From: Kappaphycus alvarezii
Taxonomy: Eukaryota; Rhodophyta; Florideophyceae; Gigartinales; Solieriaceae
Direction: 5' to 3'
Length of the DNA stretch: 64,000 nt
Assembly: GCA_002205965.3 (NCBI GenBank)
Contig: NADL03000629.1
Span: 1,426,001-1,490,000 of the forward strand
The position numbers and the translations under genes were made by a program. Under the pieces are notes generated by a model. The model saw only the letters and a program-made list of their open reading frames with translations, was not told where the DNA came from and did no database searches. Below, piece by piece: positions 56,127-64,000 of this stretch (its first letter is position 1; every line of letters begins with the position of its first letter).

Positions 56127-58293
56127 ATGAAAACTTCCATCGCAATTTGTTTTTGTCCTAGCATCTGCAATCCTTGTTGCGTCCTGTGCTGACCTACCGT
56201 CTCCTCGTTTCTCATGGGTTTCCCGTGTCCCCAATCGTGTTCGCTCATTGACAAAGAAGAACTTTCCTCTGGAGAAGTTCCTGCCCCAAAGTTTGGTCTC
56301 GATGACTTCAGTGTTCGTATTGTTAAGCGCGCCGGAGATCTTTCTCCATGATCTAGCCAGGGACGATGAGCAGAACAATAACAAACTTTCCAAGACTGTG
56401 GTTCGTCCAGCTGCCGATGACTCTGCTGTTGCTGCCTCACTTCCTCTGATGCAGAGCGTCCGGCTCTAGAGGCCAGTACTACCCAAACTGCTGATCAGTC
56501 CCAGACTGTACTGAGTCCGAGACAAGTTCTCCGAATGTTGAAACACTGAAGAGAATCAGACTGAAGCTGAGAAGACGACCGATTCCAACGAACCTTCTGA
56601 GCAGGAATCGAGCGAGATCCAGACCAAAACCGTTCCCGATGCCGCGAATTACAGAATAATGACCAGGACCAGGAAGCAGTTGCTCCGATCAAACCGTCCA
56701 CTTCCGATGCCTCTACTAACGTTGATGACAGTGCGACGCCTTGGAGGGGGTCCAGCAAACTGACGAACAAAAGCCGACAGAGTCATCGACTGATGCAATC
56801 CACCCACTGCTGAAGGATTGGAGGCTACTTCCAGAAAGGCGGAAACGGATGAGAATATTCCAAAGAAGACGCCGATGTTGAAAAGGTGGACGGCATCAAG
56901 TCTGGGAAGAGCATGTTTGGAATGATCTTTCCGTCTGCAAAGGAGATTTTTTCGACCAACTCGATCCCTAGCTCTGTCAAATTTGTGGACCAATTCGTGA
57001 ATATTGGCAAGAATAAGTTTTCAAAGGACAGGGTGACTGATGTTGGCGATGTGATGGGAACGGTTTTACTGATTATGTCGTATCTAACCCTTCTGCGCAA
57101 AATAAGACAGGATCTGTGCGACTCTATTTGATGAAGGACAATGATGGATTCTGTTCAGCCGCGAGTTGGTTCCTGGCAGCTGGGGTTTCAGTGGCGCAGA
57201 GCTTCGCGAAGGGGATGAATATGGCAAGTCTGTGCTCAAGCTGCCCAATGGAAACACAAGTACCCCTTGCGTGCTTGTTGTTGGAGCCCCGGGGGATAAC
57301 GCCAAAGGCAAGAAGAAGGGTGCTATCTACATTTTGAGGATCGACGAAAAGGGCCAAGTATTGAAGAATGTGAAGTGTCTGCAGATACTGAGAAATCCTT
57401 GCCTTGCAACACGAGAATGAAGAGGGTTTCGGAACCGATATCAGGGCTATCGGAGATTTGAATGGTGACGGAGAATTTGAGCTAGCTGTCAAGTCCGTCC
57501 TTGGTGCAACTACTATGCTTTTCCTAAACTCAAAGTACGAAGTGAAGACGGGATTGAAAATTCATAATAATGACAACTCGGGAATGTTGGGTATTGTTGA
57601 AAAGTACATCCCAACGAAATCGAACAAGCTGGATGCTACCTCTCTGGACTCAATCTCAATCCGTGCTAGTATCCCGGGTCAGTGCTTCTACAATGAAACT
57701 GCATGCGCTTGCTCGCTCAAGTCTCCTAATAAGGGCTCTGCATCCTGCCTTGACGCAGTGGCTCTGTCCTTCAGCAACGGAGGACGATTTGCAACACTCG
57801 GGATTGTCAGCCGTCGTATGTGTGCTCTTGTGATGGGAATGAACTTTGCATTAGGGAGGAGCAAACTCGATCTGTGTATGTGGCTGAAGAGGCGCTTGGG
57901 CGACCAGTTTTACTGCTCCAAGCAGGAGGTGAAAATGAGCGTCAATGTAGTACAGGAAGGGCAAGCGGTTCCATCTGTGTCGTCGGCGGAAACATTGAGC
58001 GCCTTTAACGAAACGAATTGCCGATGCTCTCCGAAGAGAGAAGTTGTGGCGCCTTATCAGTGCCTAGACTTTAAGAGGACAGATATTGATAAGGCTGTGA
58101 TTTGCAGTTCGCGTGAGTGCCAAATTGGAGAGAATGAGTATGTTTGCGACGGTATGGGGTCTTGGTATGCAAGAGGGAATTGGTGACGAGAATTCATTTT
58201 GTCAACGATGGTCCCCTTTCTGGCGAAGAGAGTGCTGTTTACTGCCATGCAGTGTCTTCGTCTGTCGAGATTGTAACCAGAGTTGAGGATTAG
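56127..58293 (+). CDS. Secreted FG-GAP and Cys-module protein, family member 2 (frames disrupted)
   Basis: The ATG at 56127 is followed by a hydrophobic signal stretch (FVLASAILVASCADLPS in the adjacent frame). A long acidic Ser/Thr/Glu-rich linker runs to about 56880 (NTEENQTEAEKTTDSNEPSE). FG-GAP-type repeats with Ca-binding DxDGxG-like loops follow: DRVTDVGDV (about 57030), VVGAPGDNAKGKKKGAIYIL (about 57280) and IGDLNGDGEFELAV (about 57450). Two Cys modules close the protein: CFYNETACACSLKSP to CQPSYVCSCDGNELC (about 57680-57850) and FNETNCRCSPKREV to CQIGENEYVCDG (about 58005-58155). The end is taken at the TAG at 58291-58293, matching the end of member 3. About ten frame changes are needed. 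Cell-surface or matrix adhesion is an inference from FG-GAP families such as integrin alpha. Confidence 0.75.
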
Positions 58294-58550
58294 GCAATCG
58301 CTATCCAGTAATAGCTGGAGAAAAATGAGACCGAGAACAATTCGATTTGCACCGCATTTATCCGACTCGGATCATGAAGTTTGTTAGAGGAAGTATCAGA
58401 GCAAAAGGGAAGAATCCTTTTGATGTTTTGAAAGCAGACTGAAGTGCTTCGTGTTGCTCGACTGATAGTGCAGTGGGCATAGCAAAGTGTAAACAATAAT
58501 TGATCTTGGTTTCATTGGTCAGGGTAACAGGCCCGCGATCAACTCAGAAT

Positions 58551-58718
58551 ATGTTTGCAGGCACTTTCCTTTGCCATACGAGCCGTAATTTAGCTGCAGA
58601 GATTGAAAGGATCGACGTGCGACAACAGGCGCATAAAGAAGCGTTGAAGCCCGCCAAGAAACTGTGGGCTATTGCATATCATACCGTACATACGGCAGAG
58701 GCACAATTAAAAGATTGA
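58551..58718 (+). CDS. Small 55-residue frame, unrecognised
   Basis: A complete frame from the ATG at 58551 reads MFAGTFLCHTSRNLAAEIER, then a Lys/Ala-rich helix (QQAHKEALKPAKKLWAIAYH), and ends at 58718. It lies between family members 2 and 3 and shares no motif with them. It could be a small gene, an exon, or chance. Confidence 0.25.
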   Translation: MFAGTFLCHTSRNLAAEIERIDVRQQAHKEALKPAKKLWAIAYHTVHTAEAQLKD

Positions 58719-59083
58719 TCCTTGCATTGCTGTCTGTCATGGGATCAAACTAGTTTAGTGACCTTTTGAATGTATGGTGCCATTGCGCAGTCGACAGAGC
58801 CACCAACTCAGCACTCGACAGTGCCGTTCTCCGAATTATTAACGTTCCGAAACCCCCAAACTCATTCTTCTGAAAAATTCACTTCCATCACATCTCTCGC
58901 GGAAACATATCTTCGAATTCAATTGTCTGCGGAAATGGGCAACCCGGTAATTCTGTATTTCAGTTTCAACCGATGGTGTCAAGTCACCGGCTGACTTCCC
59001 TACTACTCACTTTCCCAACACACCGAATCCTTCATCTCTACCACTTTGAGAGGAGAGGAGCAAGGTCTCAAATATCCATTAAG
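58719..59083. other. Upstream region of member 3
   Basis: No gene is supported. The last 100 bases before the ATG at 59084 are C/T-rich. No clear TATA box is seen. Confidence 0.4.
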
Positions 59084-60655
59084 ATGAAGTCATTCATCCA
59101 GCTCTAATTCTCGCGACGTTGTGTCTACTTTGCCTGTCTGCCAGCTTCCGCTGATGTCAAGGAGGACAGAAAGCACACGGGAGAAAAGGCTAGTTCCGTT
59201 TCAAAAAAGTTGGATGAGATCCTTGATGATCCAACTGAACGCTCTATTAAGAAGGTCTTGGCAAGAGAGAAGAGATAGACAACCTGTCAAAACTGACACA
59301 AAAGGAGCAACCAACCAGTCGGTGGAGGAAAACAACCCAGCCGTCATTACCAATGGGTCATTATCTAGAGCACAAGTTAACTGATATCGGAGATCTGGAT
59401 GGCAACGGGTTTAACGACTTTGTCGTCGCAAGGCCCAACATGAAAAATGCCACAGGAATTGTTCGCATTTACCTTATAAATGAAAATCATGATGTCCTTC
59501 TCAGCCACGAGCTAACTCCCGGCCAGTGGGGCTTCAACCACACTCTCTCAAAGAGGGGACTTGTACGGCTCCACCGTTTTCAAGCTCCCTTCAGTTCTGA
59601 AGGGATCTCCAACCAGGATTGCAATTGGCGCCCCTGGAGATAACTCTGGTGACGGTGCAGTCTATATTCTCGATTTGACTCCAAGTGGTGCAGTTTCTGC
59701 GAATGTCAAGATCGCACCCGCAGACGACGCCCTTACGCCAGTTTGAAAGCAAAGAAGGATTCGGGTCACAAGTAAGCGCCGTTGCCGATTTAAATGGCGA
59801 TGGCGAGTTTGAGCTGGTGGTGACAAGTTTGTCTGGATCTTCCACGCTGCTCTTCTTAGACTCGGATCGGAAAGTCAGGACTGCACTGAAGCTGGCCAGG
59901 GCTGCATCCGGATTGCTCAAACATGTTGAACGCATTAAGAAATCTACTCCCGTCGTGCCTGGATCAGAGCGCCTGTTTCTCTACTCGACACGGTTTCTTG
60001 ACAGTGCGCACGGGACTTTCTGGACAATGTTTCTTCAATGAAACCGCCTGCGCTTGCAGTCTAATGTCACCAGAGCCCGGATCCATGTCTTGTACGGACG
60101 TCGTGGGACTGACTCTGCCACAGGACGGACCTTGTGCAGAGCACGTGATTGCGCCCCATCATACCAATGCAATTGCGACGGTAACGAGTTTTGTCGAAGG
60201 ACCAAGACTATGCGAACCTACCATGTGATTGAGGGGGCTGCACCGGGTGGCGATATGTTCTGCTCGAGTACGACTACGGAAATGACGATTAACATTGTGG
60301 AACCGGGGTTCCAGTACCCTCCCTGATGTGATTCCAGAGTTAGATTCTTATAACTCGACTCATTGCCGCTGTTCCTTGAAGAGCGAGGTCATGGGACCCT
60401 CCCAATGTTTCGATCTAGCGCAGAGTTTCCCCAACGGAACGAGTGCATGTTCTTCCCGTAACTGCGTGGTTGGAAGTGCTGATTACACCTGTGATGGCGC
60501 TGGAGACTGCTACTGCGAACGGAATTTCATTCAGAGCAATTTTTGGCGTGGCACTGGCGACTTACTTGCAGGCGGACTTGAGTCTTGCACTCTTGACTCG
60601 CACACTGTCGAGGTATTAACTCGTATATTGTGACAACGGAGGACAGCGATGAATG
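59084..60655 (+). CDS. Secreted FG-GAP and Cys-module protein, family member 3 (frames disrupted)
   Basis: The ATG at 59084 (MKSFI) is followed one base over by ALILAT and a hydrophobic run, a signal peptide, then ADVKEDRKHTGEKASSVSKK. FG-GAP-type repeats: LTDIGDLDGNGFNDFVVARP (about 59370), IAIGAPGDNSGDGAVYILDL (about 59620) and VSAVADLNGDGEFELVVTSL (about 59775). Cys module 1: CFFNETACACSLMSP to CAPSYQCNCDGNEFC (about 60030-60190). Cys module 2: NSTHCRCSLKSEVMGPSQC to ADYTCDGAGDCYC (about 60350-60520). It ends EVLTR and, after a step, IVTTEDSDE with the stop at 60653-60655. The in-frame alternative stop is 60633. It is the closest paralog of member 2, with a shorter acidic linker. About eight frame changes are needed, most with the sense of a missing base. 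Confidence 0.78.
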
Positions 60656-61157
60656 AAACGCCTCGTCTGGTCGTCGCGGTTAGGATAGTTTCTGAATCCG
60701 GGACGTAATCTCCTCGAAACTGCCTCTTGACTGCTGCAAGCATGTGTCGCTAAAGCGTAGCGATGGTCGATCAAAGTGGTCCCAGTTAGGGCCCTTTTTG
60801 TTTTTGCGGTGATCAGAGCCGAATAAATGCAATCTGTGACACTGTCCTACATCATATCAAATTTGTTCCCGCGTCTTTCGAATTGGTTGCAGGTCACTTA
60901 GTTGTTGGTCCGACACCAGTTTGCGTGTCTCTGACAGATACCGCGCTACCGATTGACATGCAAGGAGGGTTACTGCGTTGAGCATTCGGTCATTATTTAG
61001 CGGCCAAACCAGGAGCGGGACTTCCCGTAGGCTAGGTTCTTCAGACTACAGCATATATGGGCAAGAAAGGGGCCAGTACCAACCAAGAATCTTCAAAATG
61101 TCGATGCCTTTGAGATAGACATCGGATTATGGTTTGCAACGCTGCTTCTACAGAGAG
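60656..61157. other. Intergenic, or unseen 5' part of the coiled-coil gene
   Basis: No clear frame. A stretch near 61080-61190 read in another frame (NVDAFEIDIGLWFATLLLQR) looks protein-like and could belong upstream of the coiled-coil protein. Confidence 0.35.
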
Positions 61158-62763
61158 ATGCAGTCGAATCCCTCAACTACCGAGTACACATGGGTCAACG
61201 GAGACATCGTTCTCAAAACAGGGTCTGATCGAACCGGGAAAGTAATTCAAGTGGAGACTCTTGCAGGTGAGGAGGCCATTAGTTGCAGACAGGATATTCA
61301 GCGTTGCAAAAAATAATAGAGCTAAACGAGATTGAAAAGGCAGATTTGGGCGCCCGGATAATCCATCTCGAAAGCAGTTTCGCAACGCTAACCAAGAAGA
61401 AAGACCTAGAATTGGAAAGGAGGCTTAGTCAGTACAGATTGGAAATTGCTGACCTTAACCGTGACTACATAAGCTTAATGAAACAACTAGAATCGAAAAG
61501 ACGCACGTCGAAGGGACCTTATGCTTCGGATCGCCTCACGACCTTAACCAGGACTCTTTGCGAACGGAATGAGATTATATCCGCTCTTGAACAAGCGTTG
61601 GAAACAATGACCAGCGATAAAGATCAGCTTCGCCGAGCTCGTGACTTGTTACAGCGACGCGTCAACGCCCTGGAATCCATCCTTTTACCTCGATGCAAGG
61701 AAAGCAAAGAAATACTTGCTGAAAGTTCGAGCCCCGAGTCAAAAGCGTTACAAAAGAGACAGGTGATGGTACAGAACTATCAACTCGGTCCATCGCTCTC
61801 ATCTGCAGACTCTTCCATGCAGACATCCCTTTCAGAGGATCGTGAACACCTTATTCACAGATTGGAGGGGAGTCAAGCAAATAACTCCATACTTCAATCT
61901 CAAGGCAGAAAAGAAAACAGGCCCTCACAAGATGTCCATCGCTTTGAGTTGGACTCTGCCGCCTCTACAAGCACTGTCCTCGCAGCCACACAATCCAGTG
62001 GATCTCAAAACCAAAATGCTCATGGTGACGACTGCAAAAAGGTGAATTCCCGCCAGTCCCCCACCCCTACTTGCACACTGATGACCAGTACCATCAAGGA
62101 GGCCATTCTCCATGACTCGGAGGCTTATGAAAGCGAAATGCAGGTATGAACGGGAGAGCACAACTGTCCAGAGTAGCTCCGAACCAAGAACATTGGCAAA
62201 TGACGGGTCTGAGAAAGCCGCACCTGCAAACGGGACTCAAGTGGTTAGCCAAGACTCGTCTGTAGACACTGAAGACAGTGTTGATGTAGTGGTGTACACG
62301 CGAGGCCAGCACGTTGGTCAGCGCCGATCACGTGCGCAGCCAACGAGTCGGTTGGGTATACCTTTCGACGCTACAGTTGAAACCCACCATGACGGGGGGA
62401 AGACAACAGAGGGTTCACACAGAACAGAAAGGATACGAGTGGATGCAGGAAACGAGAGTGAGAACGAGGACTGTGGGCAAGTGCGCAGGATTACGACAGA
62501 CGGTGGAACTTGTAGTGCAGCGAGGGGGGAAAAATGGGAGGGATGGCGGGAAGGAGGTAAAGATGGCGGTAGAGGATGTGGCTAGGATTGTACGGGAGAT
62601 GAGAAAGGAGGTGGAAATGTATCGAACACGAACGACAATTTTGGAGCGAAGTCGAGGGGTGCTGGAGGAGAGTGTGCAGCAACTGCAAGATGAAGTGATG
62701 AGGCATTGTGAGGGGAGGTTGCGGCGAAAGAGGAGTGAGGTTGTGCGGGATATGGATATGTAA
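61158..62763 (+). CDS. Coiled-coil protein, unknown function (frames disrupted)
   Basis: The ATG at 61158 starts MQSNPSTTEYTWVNGD. After one frame step near 61280 a long heptad coiled coil begins (ALQKIIELNEIEKADLGARI, LELERRLSQYRLEIADLNRD, DKDQLRRARDLLQRRVNALE; about 61300-61690). A Ser/Asp-rich polar linker follows to about 62490, in two frames. A second short coiled coil lies at the C-terminus (EMRKEVEMYRTRTTILERSR, about 62595), and a basic end precedes the stop at 62763. Frame changes near 61280, 62140 and 62480 are needed. Such proteins usually act as scaffolds or motor-associated rods. No motor or other domain is visible, so the function is unknown. Confidence 0.55.
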
Positions 62764-62991
62764 GAGAGTGATTGTTGGGAATGAATGGTGGTCGCATAGG
62801 CGGATGAGAAATCGCAACGACGAGAGTATATGGTAACGCGGATGATTTTGGGATGAAGAGGAGGAAGGCAGGATGAAAGGTTTCAAGAGCAATGGCGATG
62901 GGCAAACATGGCTTTACGGTGGGAGGATTAAGACGAGACAAGTTTCAAGGTGAGTTGGGATCATAAGACTTTGGGGGCCCTGGCAACTTAC

Positions 62992-63306
62992 TCGGCCTAT
63001 GCCTGGGAAACTTGCCAAACGGGGTAGGGGGCATGGGTTTGTCGGTCTTGCCGCCAATGGGATGAATCTTTTGTTTGTGGGAAGCCGGGGGTGCGGGGGG
63101 AGTCTGTGTGCCCGCTGTGGGAGGGTTGACGGGATGCCATTGCCGGCAACGACGCCAGCACCACGTGTGACGCCGACGAAACCACCCGAGGGAAGCCAGA
63201 TGCGGGTTTGAAGAGGTTGGGGTGCGGCGATAAGGTTAGCGGCGCCCCCGATGGCAAGGACGGTTAGGGAGGTTGCAGCGGCGGCGGTGAGGGCGGGGGC
63301 TGCCAT
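62992..63306 (-). CDS. Small protein with hydrophobic N-terminus, first exon (partial)
   Basis: The ATG at 63306 gives MAAPALTAAAATSLTVLAIG, a hydrophobic start (signal or membrane anchor), then GGFVGVTRGAGVVAGNGIPS and a Pro/Arg-rich stretch. At 62991 the sequence GTAAGT is a consensus splice donor, so this is probably exon 1. The next exon would lie left of it, possibly antisense to the 3' end of the coiled-coil gene, and I could not place it. Without splicing the frame would end at 62914. Confidence 0.35.
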
Positions 63307-63658
63307 TGTGTTGATGTAATGGAGAACGGAAGTTTGGGGCTTGGAGAATGTCGTGAGGTGCGGGATTGATGACGAATGGCGAGGTCGGAATGGATGGATG
63401 AATGTGCAGTATTTGTACTAAACTAGAGTCTATTCAGTGGGCAGCCTGATCGGCAACCAGCTGAATGAAAATTATTTTTGGTATCCGAGGCATCGAATGT
63501 GGTGAGTTTGGCCAGAATGTCTTGAGCTCGCGGCGTTTGGAGTTTGAAATTTCAAGCGAGATGCCGAGATTGCCTGCACAGCCACCACAAGAAGCACAAG
63601 GACACGCGTCTATTTCATTCCACTTGTATCTCTCCCATTGGTCCCAAATACACAAAAT
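63307..63658. other. Intergenic, no gene supported
   Basis: This lies between two minus-strand genes. Only short frames occur. The right end is the 3' flank of the acidic protein. Confidence 0.5.
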
Positions 63659-64000
63659 TTACAAATACCCTGCCAATCCATCGTCATCATCTTCGTCATC
63701 ATCTTCAACGTCTTCTTCCTCCCCAGTTTCATCCGCCTCCAAACCGATATCCGAATGTTCCAGATCAGCATACCCTGATCCCGCCTCGCTCATCTCATCA
63801 CTTCCAAACTCCTCCTCGCCCTCTTCTTCCCCTTCCTCGTCCCCTTCCTCCTCCCTCTCCATCATATCTTCATCGTCATCACCATTTCCAATCCCCCGCC
63901 CTGTCTCATCCTCCGCCTCACCACTCCTGCCACTAGCATCTCCTCCAGCAGATGTCAATCCCTTTGAAATTCCAACCAAAGCTGGTGCAGCCGTACAGCG
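63659..64000 (-). CDS. Acidic C-terminal tail of a protein running off the window
   Basis: The minus-strand frame is open from the window edge (64000) to the stop at 63659-63661, so the start is outside. The visible 113 residues go from Ser/Gly-rich (SKGLTSAGGDASGRSGE) into near-continuous Glu/Asp (REEEGDEEGEEEGEEEFGS, VEDDDEDDDDG). Such tails are common in nuclear and histone-binding proteins, but no domain is visible, so function is not assigned. Confidence 0.55.
   Translation of the reverse strand, partial: RCTAAPALVGISKGLTSAGGDASGRSGEAEDETGRGIGNGDDDEDMMEREEEGDEEGEEEGEEEFGSDEMSEAGSGYADLEHSDIGLEADETGEEEDVEDDDEDDDDGLAGYL

Noticed and set aside
62491-62941. Minus-strand frames of 119-133 codons
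   Set aside because: Antisense to the coiled-coil C-terminus, with Ser/Pro/His composition typical of a shadow.
1-64000. CRISPR arrays, bacterial operons, riboswitches
   Set aside because: The sequence is eukaryotic. No regular repeat-spacer structure exists, and the pentamer clusters have no spacers.

Overview
The window is nuclear DNA of a eukaryote. Introns have GT/AG ends, one ER protein ends in KDEL, and the housekeeping set is eukaryotic (ARL1, SPC1/SPCS1, TRM8, PDI). Compact genes with few introns, a short Ser3-type phosphoglycerate dehydrogenase, and a mix of Ty3, Ty1, non-LTR and DDE elements suggest an alga or related protist. A red alga is my best guess, but the species is not proven.

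Positions 1-29 kb are a transposon graveyard with no host gene that I can defend. They hold a Ty1/copia RNase H remnant at the left edge, two inverted copies of a ~930-bp LTR-like repeat (2955-3880 and 19365-20297), and a very AT-rich desert (3.9-10.9 kb). A minus-strand Ty3/gypsy fossil (11.3-17.6 kb) is split by a ~4.6-kb insert of unknown coding remnants. A plus-strand Ty3/gypsy fossil with both LTRs (17595-25754) carries two nested insertions, one of them a DDE transposon (23289-25232). A younger-looking, truncated minus-strand gypsy copy lies at 26.2-28.8 kb.

Positions 29-64 kb are gene-dense. In order: PH-domain protein kinase (-), an unrecognised helical protein (-), FIST-domain protein (-), NUMOD3/zinc-finger protein (+), phosphoglycerate dehydrogenase (+), ARL1 (-), TRM8 (+), SPC1 (-), a secreted unknown protein (+), a secreted Asp/Tyr-rich protein (+), two 5'-truncated LINE copies (+), a membrane protein with an acidic His-rich tail (-), protein disulfide isomerase (+), a UBTD-like protein (+), three tandem secreted Cys-rich proteins, two of them with FG-GAP repeats (+), a coiled-coil protein (+), a small protein (-) and an acidic C-terminal tail running off the right edge (-). 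The genes do not form one pathway. ER/secretory functions are common: PDI, SPC1, ARL1 and at least five secreted or membrane products.

Two features cut across the annotation. First, many otherwise well conserved genes are broken by single missing bases. The disulfide isomerase needs nine frame steps, all in the same direction, while phosphoglycerate dehydrogenase, NUMOD3 and ARL1 are clean. This looks more like a deletion-biased assembly than decay. Second, clusters of the pentamer TACTG/CAGTA sit a few hundred bases or less upstream of many starts and look like a shared promoter element or promoter-associated satellite.
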